A stretch of 64,000 bases of DNA from Paenibacillus_V sp046244365 (GTDB lineage: Bacteria > Bacillota > Bacilli > Paenibacillales > NBRC-103111): positions 6,634,001-6,698,000 of the forward strand of contig NZ_CP176395.1 of the NCBI RefSeq assembly GCF_046244365.1, written 5' to 3'. The notes beneath the pieces were generated by a model that was not told the DNA's origin, made no database searches, and saw only the letters and a list, made by a program, of their open reading frames with translations. Below, piece by piece: positions 50,693 to 59,049 of this stretch; within the stretch, counting starts at the first letter, position 1, and each line of letters opens with the position of its first letter. Both the position numbers and the translations under genes were made by a program.

Positions 50693-52038
50693 GCCTCCGT
50701 CACCTCTTCGATCGCGCGGGCGATGATGGCGGTCATGTCCTGCAGCTCCGCAAGCGTTGCGGCCAGCGGCGGCAGGAAGGTGATGACATTGCCGAGCGGC
50801 CTCGTCAGCAACCCGAGGTCGCGGGCACGGCGGCATACGCGGACGCCCGTCGCCTCCGCCCATTCGTATGGCGTCTTCGCTAGCTTGTCCTTCACGAGCT
50901 CGATGCCGATCATGAGCCCGAGCTGCCGGACTTCGCCGACATGGCGAAGCTGTTCCATCCGTTTAAGGTCCGGCGCAAGCTCCGCACTCGCCCGTTGCAC
51001 GTGCGCGATCAGCCCTTCTTTTTCATACAGGTCCAGGTTGGCGAGCGCGACGGCGCAGCCAAGCTGATTGCCCGTGTACGAATGGCCGTGAAAAAACGTT
51101 TTGGCCTCCTCGTAATCCCCGTAGAAGGCGTTATAAATATCGTCCGACGCCAGCGTCGCCGCGACCGGCAAATAGCCGCCGGTCAGCTTCTTCCCGAGCG
51201 TCAGCAGATCGGGCTGTACGCCTTCATGCTCGCAGGCGAACATCGTGCCCGTGCGACCGAAGCCGGTCGCCACTTCATCGGCGATCAGCAGCACGCCGTA
51301 TTCCCGGCATAGCTTCTCGACCCCCGACAAATACCCGGGCGGCGAGATGACGATGCCGCTCGCGCCTTGCACCATCGGCTCGACGACGACGCCCGCGATT
51401 TCATCCGCTTTTTGCTCAAGAAGCTCCCGCAGCTCCTTCAGGCAGGCATCCCGGCATTCGTCCGCACTTCCCTCATAGCGGTAGACGTAAGGGAACGGCA
51501 CTTTCTCCGTCTTAAACAGCAATCGTTCGAACGCGGCATGAAACTGATCGATTCCGCCGACGCTTACCGCACCTACGGTGTCGCCGTGATAAGCGTCCTT
51601 CATGCTGACGAACGTCTGTTTCTCCGGACGCCCGCGATGCTTCCAGTACATATAGGCCATCTTGAGCGCGATTTCCACCGCTTCTGCCCCGCTATCCGAA
51701 TAGAACACCTTTTGAAGTCGCTCGGGCGTCAGCCCCGCCAGCCGTTCGGCCAGCAAAATAGCCGGTACGTTAGCCGCTCCGAGCAGCGTGGAATGCGCGA
51801 TTTTGCCAAGCTGCAGGGTAATGGCGTCGTTCAGCTCCTTGCGGTTATGCCCGTGCGGATTCAGCCAGACCGAAGCGAACGCGTCGTAATATTCGTTTCC
51901 GTTAACGTCGATCAATTTCACGCCGTTTCCCCGCTCGATGATAAGCGGTTCGTCCTGCAAATACGTCTTCATCTGCGTAAAAGGATTCCATAAGTAAGCG
52001 CGGTTTTTGTCCAAAAGCTCTTCATAGGTAAACGTCAC
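50689..52038 (-). CDS. bioA: Adenosylmethionine-8-amino-7-oxononanoate aminotransferase BioA
   Basis: A 449-residue PLP aminotransferase starting at GTG 52038 behind GGGGGAAATC. Family marks: YLWNPFTQMKTY near the N-terminus, LLIADEVATGFGRTG and the PLP Lys in LTLGKKLTGGYLPVAATL. It converts 8-amino-7-oxononanoate to 7,8-diaminopelargonate, normally with SAM as amino donor. First gene of the bio operon, behind a strong promoter and a BirA-like operator. Confidence 0.96.
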   Translation of the reverse strand: MTFTYEELLDKNRAYLWNPFTQMKTYLQDEPLIIERGNGVKLIDVNGNEYYDAFASVWLNPHGHNRKELNDAITLQLGKIAHSTLLGAANVPAILLAERLAGLTPERLQKVFYSDSGAEAVEIALKMAYMYWKHRGRPEKQTFVSMKDAYHGDTVGAVSVGGIDQFHAAFERLLFKTEKVPFPYVYRYEGSADECRDACLKELRELLEQKADEIAGVVVEPMVQGASGIVISPPGYLSGVEKLCREYGVLLIADEVATGFGRTGTMFACEHEGVQPDLLTLGKKLTGGYLPVAATLASDDIYNAFYGDYEEAKTFFHGHSYTGNQLGCAVALANLDLYEKEGLIAHVQRASAELAPDLKRMEQLRHVGEVRQLGLMIGIELVKDKLAKTPYEWAEATGVRVCRRARDLGLLTRPLGNVITFLPPLAATLAELQDMTAIIARAIEEVTEA

Positions 52039-52067
52039 GCCGATTTCCCCCGATCCGAAACAAATAA

Positions 52068-52100
52068 ACGTTAACCAAAATAATAATTGGTAGTTAACAT
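52068..52100. promoter_or_regulatory. BirA-type biotin operator
   Basis: Two GTTAAC half-sites (52070-52075 and 52093-52098) separated by 17 bases, between the -10 box and the bioA start. This resembles the Firmicutes BirA operator, with TGTTAAC/GTTAACA-like arms. Biotin-loaded BirA would block transcription of the operon. Confidence 0.7.
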
Positions 52101-52110
52101 ATCGTTTCCG

Positions 52111-52139
52111 AGTATACCATGGGCGTTCAGGCGTGTAAA
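52111..52139 (-). promoter_or_regulatory. SigA-type promoter of the bio operon
   Basis: On the minus strand TTTACA (52134-52139), a 17-base spacer and TATACT (52111-52116). The BirA-like operator begins about ten bases downstream. Confidence 0.75.
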
Positions 52140-52237
52140 TTCCATCATTTTTTTAACGCGTTTTTTTGTAGGATTATGTAGTTTTCGAAGGGAATACGCT
52201 TACAATCGGAGAAACATCGGAGAAAGCGGGAATTCTC

Positions 52238-53665
52238 ATGAATCTTTTTCGCAAAAAAACGATCGCATCGCTTATCGCCCAGTCGGAAACCAAAGGGGCT
52301 TCGTTAAAAAAAGAGCTGGGCGCTTTCGATCTGACCATGCTCGGCATCGGCGCGATTGTCGGTACGGGCGTATTCGTGCTGACGGGCGTAGCCGCCGCCG
52401 ACCATGCCGGGCCCGCACTCGTGCTTTCATTCATGATGGCGGGACTCGTTTGCGCCTTTGCCGCGCTTTGCTACGCGGAGTTCGCGTCGACCGTCCCGGT
52501 ATCCGGCAGCGTCTATACGTACAGCTATGCCACCTTCGGCGAGCTATTCGCATGGATATTGGGCTGGGATTTGCTTTTGGAGTACGGTATTGCCTCGTCG
52601 GCGGTTGCCAGCGGCTGGTCCGGTTATTTTCAAGGACTGTTGTCCGGCTTCGGCATTCATCTGCCTACTGCGCTAAGCGGAGCGTATAGCCCGGATAAAG
52701 GGACGTTCGTGGACCTTCCGTCCGTGCTGATCGTGCTGGTCATCACCTTGCTGCTGACGCGCGGCGCCAAAAAATCGGCGAGATTCAATACGATCCTCGT
52801 CATCATCAAAATCGTCGTTATTTTGCTGTTTATCGGCGTCGGCGTCTGGTACGTCAAACCGGAAAACTGGTCTCCGTTCATGCCTTTCGGCTTTTCCGGC
52901 ATCACGTCGGGAGCGGCCACCGTGTTTTTCGCCTTTATCGGGTTCGATGCGGTTTCAACGGCTGCGGAAGAAGTCAAAAATCCGAAGCGAAACATGCCTA
53001 TAGGCATAATCGCCTCGCTCGCCGTATGCACCGTGCTGTATATTATCGTATCGCTCATTTTGACGGGCATCGTGCCTTACGGGCAGCTCGGCGTGTCTAA
53101 CCCGGTCGCTTTCGCTCTCCAGTTTATCGAACAGGATTGGGTTGCCGGCTTTATTTCGCTTGGAGCCATCGCGGGTATTACGACGGTGTTGCTCGTCTTG
53201 CTGTATGGTCAAACCCGGCTTTTCTACGCGATCAGCCGCGACGGGTTTTTGCCGAAAGCCTTGTCATCGGTTCATCCCAAAACCAAAACCCCCGTCTTCA
53301 ATACGTGGCTAACGGGAGGGATGGTCGCCTTTCTCGCCGGCGTGCTGCCCTTGAACGTCTTGGCTCAACTGACCAACATGGGGACGTTGTTCGCATTCGC
53401 GGTCGTATCCGTCGGGATCATCGTCCTGCGAAAGTCCGAGCCGGATTTGCAGCGCAGCTTCAAGGTGCCGCTCGTCCCGTGGATTCCGCTGCTAAGCGTT
53501 CTTTTCTGCGGATTTCTGATCATGCAGCTCCCTCTCTCCACCTGGATCGCGTTCGGCGTATGGCTGGTGATCGGGCTCGCCATCTATTTCGGCTACGGCT
53601 ACAGAAACAGCGCGCTCGTCAAAGCGGTCGCGCCGATGCGGCAGCCTGACGGGTCTGCCGGCTGA
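52238..53665 (+). CDS. APC-superfamily amino-acid permease (YfnA/CAT-like)
   Basis: A 475-residue membrane transporter with about 12 helices. The conserved start LGAFDLTMLGIGAIVGTGVF, FFAFIGFDAVSTAAEEVKNP and TRLFYAISRDGFLPK place it in the cationic amino-acid transporter/YfnA group, which works as a proton-coupled importer or an exchanger. The ribosome site is weak (GCGGG near 52227). It is divergent from bioA and not obviously linked to biotin. The preferred amino acid is not readable. Confidence 0.9.
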   Translation: MNLFRKKTIASLIAQSETKGASLKKELGAFDLTMLGIGAIVGTGVFVLTGVAAADHAGPALVLSFMMAGLVCAFAALCYAEFASTVPVSGSVYTYSYATFGELFAWILGWDLLLEYGIASSAVASGWSGYFQGLLSGFGIHLPTALSGAYSPDKGTFVDLPSVLIVLVITLLLTRGAKKSARFNTILVIIKIVVILLFIGVGVWYVKPENWSPFMPFGFSGITSGAATVFFAFIGFDAVSTAAEEVKNPKRNMPIGIIASLAVCTVLYIIVSLILTGIVPYGQLGVSNPVAFALQFIEQDWVAGFISLGAIAGITTVLLVLLYGQTRLFYAISRDGFLPKALSSVHPKTKTPVFNTWLTGGMVAFLAGVLPLNVLAQLTNMGTLFAFAVVSVGIIVLRKSEPDLQRSFKVPLVPWIPLLSVLFCGFLIMQLPLSTWIAFGVWLVIGLAIYFGYGYRNSALVKAVAPMRQPDGSAG

Positions 53666-53706
53666 TTGAAGAGGGACAGGCTATGTGCCCGGTTGATAAG
53701 CAAAAA

Positions 53707-53740
53707 AAGGTTGAGCAGCATACGATGCTTGCTCGACCTT
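53707..53740. terminator. Bidirectional terminator after the permease
   Basis: AAGGTTGAGCAGCAT pairs with ATGCTTGCTCGACCTT around a three-base loop. On the minus strand it is followed by TTTTTTTG (strong), on the plus strand by ATTTCG (weak), so it also bounds transcription arriving from the GH20 gene. Confidence 0.75.
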
Positions 53741-53830
53741 ATTTCGAAAATTGCTGGGAGGTCCATCGGCCATCGTTTCCTTTGCAGGGAAGCTGTACTT
53801 CACGGCTTCACTACGATCTCCATCTGATCG

Positions 53831-54040
53831 TTTAATGAATCTGAGTTCACTATTAGTGAACCTACATTCACTAAAATTACTCCATTCCCCCTTATTCGAG
53901 CAGATAGTGAACCAAACGGGACTATTTGGCCGTAAGGTTCACTAATAGTGAAGTTTACTTCACTATTTCGCATGGGGGCATGTTTTGGAGTCCGGATAGT
54001 GAACTTAGGTTCAGTAATAGTGAACTTTGGTTCACTATCC
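53831..54040. repeat. AGTGAAC-rich dispersed element, copy B
   Basis: The second copy of the element at 764-975, same strand orientation. It shares the GAGTTCACTATT opening, the core ACGGGACTATTTGGCCG and the closing pair of AGTGAACTT/TTCACTAT blocks, with point changes throughout. It lies between the convergent permease and GH20 genes and is followed after about 65 bases by a 12-bp tandem array. Confidence 0.8.
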
Positions 54041-54103
54041 TGTCATGACATCCTCAGTTTGCCGTGGCTTTGCTTAGACGGCTGTTCGGCCCCTGTTTAG
54101 AAA

Positions 54104-54546
54104 CCGCTGTTTAGTCCTCTGTTTGGTCCTCTGTTTGGTCCTCTGTTTGCTCCTCTGTTTGCTCCTCTGTTTGGTCCTCTGTTTGCTCCTCTGTTGCTCC
54201 TCTGTTTAGAGTCCTCTGTTTAGTCCTCTGTTTAGTCCTCTGTTTAGTCCTCTGTTTAGTCCTCTGTTTAGTCCTCTGTTTAGTCCTCTGTTTAGTCCTC
54301 TGTTTAGTCCTCTGTTTAGTCCTCTGTTTGGTCCTCTGTTTGGTCCTCTGTTTGGTCCTCTGTTTGGTCCTCTGTTTAGTCCTCTGTTTAGTCCTCTGTT
54401 TGGTCCTCTGTTTGGTCCTCTGTTTGGTCCTCTGTTTGGTCCTCTGTTTAGTCCTCTGTTTAGTCCTCTGTTTAGTCCTCTGTTTAGTCCTCTGTTTGGT
54501 CCGCTGTTTGGTCTTCTGTTTGCTCCTCTGTTTAGTCCGCCGTTTG
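54104..54546. repeat. 12-bp minisatellite of about 36 units
   Basis: About 36 copies of GTCCTCTGTTTA/G, with early copies reading GCTCCTCTGTTT and two indels near 54190-54212. The array ends two bases before the stop codon of the GH20 gene. Because 12 is a multiple of three, several frames stay open through it, giving a meaningless VLCL-repeat frame. Copy number probably varies between strains. Confidence 0.95.
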
Positions 54547-54548
54547 TA

Positions 54549-56435
54549 TTAAAAATGCTGCGCCACCCGGCTCGCCGACGGCATGTAATGATAAAAGTAG
54601 CAATCCACGAGTCCGTCCTTGCCGTTGAACGGCAAACGCTCCTCCTCGAGCTCCTCCAGCCGGTCCAAGCGGCCCGCCGTGAAATCGCCGATTCGCTCGG
54701 CCGCCGTATCGATGCTCATCAGCAGGCCGCCGTAACGGACGTCCATGACGTCCCAGCCGAACGCCTTATTCGCCCGATGCCAGCATATGCGGTGATACTC
54801 GCGCAGCGAGCGCACCCTGGCATACAGCTCCGGCAGCTCCCTCTTCGCAATGGCGGACAGCAGGCCGTTGTCCCCCGCTTTGTACGCGTCGGCGATGCGA
54901 TTGCCCATATCCGCCTTCATGCTAAGCACCGCGCACAGCTTGTGGTACAGCTCGAAGACGAAGCTGAGCCCGCCGTTCCGGCCGGCGTACGTTTTCATTT
55001 CCTGCGCCCATTTGGCGTAGTGTTCGGACATGCCGAGCCCGCGAACGTTCCGATCGAATAGGCCGGCCATCACGTTCTGCCACAGCAGGTAGCGCGAAGT
55101 GTTGTACGTTTCGAGGTTCCCCGGCGAAATGCCCGGCGTCTCGTCCACATACTTGATGTTCATGAAGTCGTCGTACCGCGCTCCCGTGCAAAACTCGAAC
55201 CGGCGCTTCAGCTTCGCCTCGTCCAGCTTCTCCGCGTATCCGTGCTCCGCGAACAGCTGCAGGCCGAGCATGGCCGCGTGCCAATCGCACTCCGTGCCGT
55301 CGTCGCCCCAGAGCGTAGCGATAATTTCCGTGACGCCCTTACGTTTGCATACGTTGAGTGCGGCTTCCGTCGAAGCGAAGGTCGCGCCGTAGTTGAGGCA
55401 GAACCCTTTCCAGTTCCAAATGCCGCCGGCGAACACCGGCTTGGAGCCGAACCGTTCATGCCGCTCGATCCACTCCTCGTAGAACGCCTCGTCGTAATGA
55501 TAGTAGTCCCAGTACACCTGCTGGACGCCCTTCGGCATATCTTGAATGACCTCGTCCGGGATCACGCACGCCTTATCGTAATAACCGCCCGTTCGGGAGC
55601 CCGCGCGGAAGTACATGTCGCTCCACATCATCGGCTTCAGCCCATGCTTTTCGGTGATCGCCAAAACCCGCTTCACATGCTGGTTCATGATCTCGAACTT
55701 GGTGCGGTACCCGTTCTGCTCCAGGTAACGGCCAAGCCCCAGCTTCCAGGCTTCGTCCAGCCCGATATGAATGCGCTTCGTACGGACCGGCGCCATCGCG
55801 GCGGTTATCATCTGCTCGATGAATTCGTAGGTTCGCTCGAAGCCGACCAGCATCGTTTCCTCGTCGTCCTTCAGGTCGGCGAAGGCTTTCCATTTCAAGA
55901 CATCCCGCAAATGGCTGAGCGTCTGGATGCACGGAATCATTTCGATGCCGAGATGATCCGCATAGTCGTCAAGCTCCTTCAGCTCCGCTTGCGAATACCG
56001 TCCCCGCATATAGCCGAAATACGGCTGCTCGGCAACGTCATAGCTATCCTCCGTATACAGCATGATCATGTTCATGCCCATGAGCGCCATTTTGCGCATA
56101 AACAGCTTGACCGTGTCCACCTTCATAACCGCATTGCCCTGCGATACGTCGAACATCGGGCCGTTCGTCGCGAATTGCGCCGTTTCTTCGATCCGGAACG
56201 CGCCGTTCTCGCGCGCCGCTTCAGCCAACAAACCGAACGCCCGGAAAAAATGCGCCTTCTCGCCGTATACGATACGGAATTCGCTGCCGACTCCGCTAAC
56301 CTCAAGCTTATCCGGCGCACCGCGCAGAACGCGAACCTGCCGTCCGCTCTCCCCGAGCTCGATGCCGAGCTCCTCCGCCACAATCGCGGCTCCTTGCTCC
56401 AACCCTTCCGTATCTCCGGTAAAATACAGCTTCAT
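54549..56435 (-). CDS. GH20-family beta-N-acetylhexosaminidase-like enzyme
   Basis: A 628-residue protein from ATG 56435 (GAGGGGAGCGGG upstream), without a signal peptide. Residues 1-85 form the GH20b-type alpha/beta N-domain; the TIM barrel follows, with the catalytic Asp-Glu pair in RIHIGLDEAWKLG (near 225) and Trp-rich substrate walls (GGIWNWKGFCLNYG; TLWGDDGTECDWH). The family removes terminal beta-linked GlcNAc or GalNAc with help from the substrate's acetamido group. It probably acts on imported oligosaccharides. The divergent AraC gene upstream is the likely regulator. Confidence 0.9.
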   Translation of the reverse strand: MKLYFTGDTEGLEQGAAIVAEELGIELGESGRQVRVLRGAPDKLEVSGVGSEFRIVYGEKAHFFRAFGLLAEAARENGAFRIEETAQFATNGPMFDVSQGNAVMKVDTVKLFMRKMALMGMNMIMLYTEDSYDVAEQPYFGYMRGRYSQAELKELDDYADHLGIEMIPCIQTLSHLRDVLKWKAFADLKDDEETMLVGFERTYEFIEQMITAAMAPVRTKRIHIGLDEAWKLGLGRYLEQNGYRTKFEIMNQHVKRVLAITEKHGLKPMMWSDMYFRAGSRTGGYYDKACVIPDEVIQDMPKGVQQVYWDYYHYDEAFYEEWIERHERFGSKPVFAGGIWNWKGFCLNYGATFASTEAALNVCKRKGVTEIIATLWGDDGTECDWHAAMLGLQLFAEHGYAEKLDEAKLKRRFEFCTGARYDDFMNIKYVDETPGISPGNLETYNTSRYLLWQNVMAGLFDRNVRGLGMSEHYAKWAQEMKTYAGRNGGLSFVFELYHKLCAVLSMKADMGNRIADAYKAGDNGLLSAIAKRELPELYARVRSLREYHRICWHRANKAFGWDVMDVRYGGLLMSIDTAAERIGDFTAGRLDRLEELEEERLPFNGKDGLVDCYFYHYMPSASRVAQHF

Positions 56436-56569
56436 ATGTCCCGCTCCCCTCGGTCGATTTCATTCGCGTCACGGGTCGTTCCCCTGCCGCTCTCCACATT
56501 CATCTGGTAAAATAAGATCAATTACACCCCTTACATTAACAGGCGGAACGAACGGAGGGTATGCTTGCC

Positions 56570-57484
56570 ATGACCAAGTTATTGGACTATATGGTCAGTC
56601 CGCTCCCGATTCGCATCGAGGAGCTGAAGGTCGATCGCGCGCTGCTGCGGATCAAGGGCTTGACCGTGTCCCAGTTCGGGCACCTTCCCGGAAGAACGCT
56701 GCGGAACAAAGTCACGCCTCACCGGCACTGGGCGTTCACTTACATCGTGAGGGGAACAGGCTTCTACCAGGCCGGAGACGGTCCTGCGCAAAAGCTGGAG
56801 ACGGGCAGCTTGTTCTGGGAATGGCCGGGGACTACGTTCCGGTACGGACCGGAGGAGGGCGAAGGCTGGGACGAGTACTACGTCATCTTCGACGGAGGCC
56901 GGGTTCAAGAGTGGCTTGACAACCGGATTTTGGAACCGGGCAGCGTGTGCCGGATCGGGGTGGACAGTACGTGGGTCCGCAAAATCGAAACGATCGGCGA
57001 CTATCTCGAGAGCGGCATCCCGGACAATGCCGACCGCGCCGCGCTGCTGCTGGAATCGCTTGTATACGATTTCTCGATTGCCGGCGCCGGCTTTAAAGCT
57101 AGCGGCAGGCCGACCCGAAAACCCGAGTTCGTCCTGCGGGTGCTGGAGGATATCGCCAACAGCCTGTACCAGCCGTGGGACGAGCGGCAGGTGCAGGAAC
57201 GCAACCATGTGTCTAGATCCACCTTGCGCAGAATCGTCAGGCAAAATACCGGCTACGCGCTGAACGAATACGTAAACCGGCTCAAAATCGCCGAGGCCAA
57301 GAAGCTTCTGCGGTTGACGCCGCTGCAAATCAAGGAAATCGCGCACATGCTCGGGTACGAGGATCATGCTTACTTCTCCCGCCTGTTCAGGAAGTTTACC
57401 GGCATGACCGCAGCCGCATACCGCACCGAACTCCCTAACCAACGCAGCGGCAACTTCTCAATGGAACACGTTTCAACCGAATAG
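56570..57484 (+). CDS. AraC-family transcriptional regulator (cupin sensor)
   Basis: A 304-residue cytoplasmic regulator. ATG 56570 lies ten bases after GGAGGG; the ATG at 56561 is too close to that site. The N-terminal part is an AraC-type cupin (KVTPHRHWAFTYIVRGTGFY), the likely sugar-binding pocket. The C-terminal 100 residues carry two helix-turn-helix units (RQVQERNHVSRSTLRRIVRQ; IKEIAHMLGYEDHAYFSRLF). It is divergent from the GH20 gene with a 134-base gap, so control of that gene is the simplest reading. Confidence 0.9.
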   Translation: MTKLLDYMVSPLPIRIEELKVDRALLRIKGLTVSQFGHLPGRTLRNKVTPHRHWAFTYIVRGTGFYQAGDGPAQKLETGSLFWEWPGTTFRYGPEEGEGWDEYYVIFDGGRVQEWLDNRILEPGSVCRIGVDSTWVRKIETIGDYLESGIPDNADRAALLLESLVYDFSIAGAGFKASGRPTRKPEFVLRVLEDIANSLYQPWDERQVQERNHVSRSTLRRIVRQNTGYALNEYVNRLKIAEAKKLLRLTPLQIKEIAHMLGYEDHAYFSRLFRKFTGMTAAAYRTELPNQRSGNFSMEHVSTE

Positions 57485-57552
57485 AGCCGGCGAATGAAAG
57501 AGGGGAGCATTTCCCCGCCTCTCCACATAGGCTGTAAACAGAGGTGATAGGA

Positions 57553-57891
57553 ATGCCGGACTACAGAATCATCGTAGACCTGTCGGATCGTCATCTGTAC
57601 TTGATCGACGACCATATGATCGTCAAATCGTATCCGGTCGGCATCGGAAGGATGGTTACGCAGACGCCTACGGGCGAATATACGATCATCAATAAAGCCC
57701 CTGATCCGGGCGGACCGTTCGGGGCGTTCTGGATGGGATTGTCGAGGCCGCATTACGGAATCCACGGAACGAATGATCCTTCGTCCATCGGGAAGCTAGT
57801 CTCCCACGGCTGCATTCGCATGCAGAACCGCGATGTGCTGGAATTGTCCAAGCTCGTCCCGATCGGCACCAGGGTGACGATTCGGCCTTAG
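57553..57891 (+). CDS. Minimal L,D-transpeptidase (YkuD domain)
   Basis: A 112-residue protein from ATG 57553 behind AGAGGTGAT; an in-frame GTG at 57544 overlaps that site. It is a bare YkuD domain: TPTGEYTIINK, HYGIHGTNDPSSIG and the catalytic SHGCIRM with Cys87. No signal peptide, membrane segment or LysM domain is visible. L,D-transpeptidases form 3-3 peptide cross-links; small YkuD proteins in spore formers are often spore-associated. It lies between the AraC gene and the convergent germination operon. Confidence 0.9.
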   Translation: MPDYRIIVDLSDRHLYLIDDHMIVKSYPVGIGRMVTQTPTGEYTIINKAPDPGGPFGAFWMGLSRPHYGIHGTNDPSSIGKLVSHGCIRMQNRDVLELSKLVPIGTRVTIRP

Positions 57892-57895
57892 CGCC

Positions 57896-57924
57896 GCAAG
57901 GACACTCGCCGAGAGTGTCCTTGC
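57896..57924. terminator. Hairpin between convergent YkuD and germination genes
   Basis: A perfect 12-bp stem (GCAAGGACACTC with GAGTGTCCTTGC) around five bases sits between two stop codons. Neither side has a T-run, so termination may be weak or factor-dependent. Confidence 0.5.
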
Positions 57925-57927
57925 GCA

Positions 57928-59049
57928 TTATCTGATGGATCCCATGCTTCGTATTCGCACATGAACGGCAACGTCGGTATCCGATTGGGCGAACGCCTTC
58001 CCCCATTCGTTCTGTACGCCCTTCCAAGCTTCATATTGATAGGCTCTCGCATACAAGCCGAAGCCGACCGGATCGATTTCCGCCTTCTTTAATTTGCCGA
58101 GAATACTGGTAAACTGTTTCTCAAGCTGCTCGGCAATCATACGCTCCAGCTCTTCTCCGCGCTTAAGAACATCGAAAGGAAATAGCCGCTCGCTTAACCC
58201 TCCCGATAATTGGACATCGACGGCAAACCGGAATTTGCCGCCTTCGTAGCCGCATCTGATTTTTGTCCGAACCTTATCGGTAACGATCGTGAGCTTGTCC
58301 GTTTGGATAGGGACCCCTTTCTCTTTCCCTTGTCCCGGGATATCCATCGTCAAGGTCATCTCTTTATGATTGATTCGCTGCATGATACGCAGCAGCTTAT
58401 TTTCCTCCGGATTCACCTCCGTCATGAACTTCCCCTTCTGGTTCAGCAGCGCCGTCCCCTTTACTTCAATCTGCTGCCTCTTGCCGAGAAAAGTAAAAAA
58501 CGGAGTAATCCCTCTCTCGTACATTTGCCTGTGCAGCTGCTGCAGGGTCGTTTTCGTCGTGAGGTTGCGTCTGTCTGCGGTATCGATCAGCTTGGAGAGA
58601 TGCAACGGAACCGGCGGCTTGTCTTTCCGAAACGTATATACGATATCCTCGACCGGACCGTCAACGGCCACAATTCTCGTGTTGACGGCGAATTTGGCGT
58701 CGCGGTACAGCACATCGAACAGCGTAAACCAATCCTCGTGCTCCAACACCCGCTTTCCGAGCAGACAAACTTGATATTTCCCGCCGACCACCAAGGTATG
58801 ATTCAGCGAATCGAATTTCATTCTGACCTGACGCAACGAGCTCCCCGTCGCTTCGTACTCTTCATTCTTTTTCCGGGCCTCTTTGCCAAATACCGGGCTC
58901 GAGAAATAGAAGACCAGCTCATTGCTCTCATCCACATCGATTCCGAACACAAGCCCTAGCGAAATGTCTTCCAAAATCAATCGGTCTGGACTTCCGGGGA
59001 TCAGGAGGACAATCATGGCCGCAACGAACCATGCGCTTAACCGCTTCAT
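57928..59049 (-). CDS. Ger(x)C-family spore germination protein, lacking the lipobox cysteine
   Basis: A 373-residue GerC-type subunit from ATG 59049 (GGGAGGAG upstream, overlapping the gerB-type stop as ATGA). It keeps the GerC pattern DRLILEDISLGLVFGIDVD and the C-terminal GLYARAYQYEAWKGVQNEWG. The place where GerC proteins have a lipidated Cys (normally G-C-W/G-D-R) reads PGSPDR, with Ser20 instead. It therefore cannot be lipid-anchored in the usual way; the N-terminal hydrophobic stretch may serve as an uncleaved anchor. GerC subunits sit on the outer face of the spore inner membrane. Same length as the second GerC in this operon (60187-61308). Confidence 0.93.
   Translation of the reverse strand: MKRLSAWFVAAMIVLLIPGSPDRLILEDISLGLVFGIDVDESNELVFYFSSPVFGKEARKKNEEYEATGSSLRQVRMKFDSLNHTLVVGGKYQVCLLGKRVLEHEDWFTLFDVLYRDAKFAVNTRIVAVDGPVEDIVYTFRKDKPPVPLHLSKLIDTADRRNLTTKTTLQQLHRQMYERGITPFFTFLGKRQQIEVKGTALLNQKGKFMTEVNPEENKLLRIMQRINHKEMTLTMDIPGQGKEKGVPIQTDKLTIVTDKVRTKIRCGYEGGKFRFAVDVQLSGGLSERLFPFDVLKRGEELERMIAEQLEKQFTSILGKLKKAEIDPVGFGLYARAYQYEAWKGVQNEWGKAFAQSDTDVAVHVRIRSMGSIR

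Noticed and set aside
54328..54552. Open frame encoding a VLCL repeat
   Set aside because: It is a by-product of the 12-bp minisatellite, has no ribosome site, and ends in the GH20 gene's 3' end.
55242..56510. 422-codon plus-strand frame opposite the GH20 gene
   Set aside because: Arg/His/Leu-rich antisense shadow of a high-GC gene with clear GH20 motifs on the other strand.
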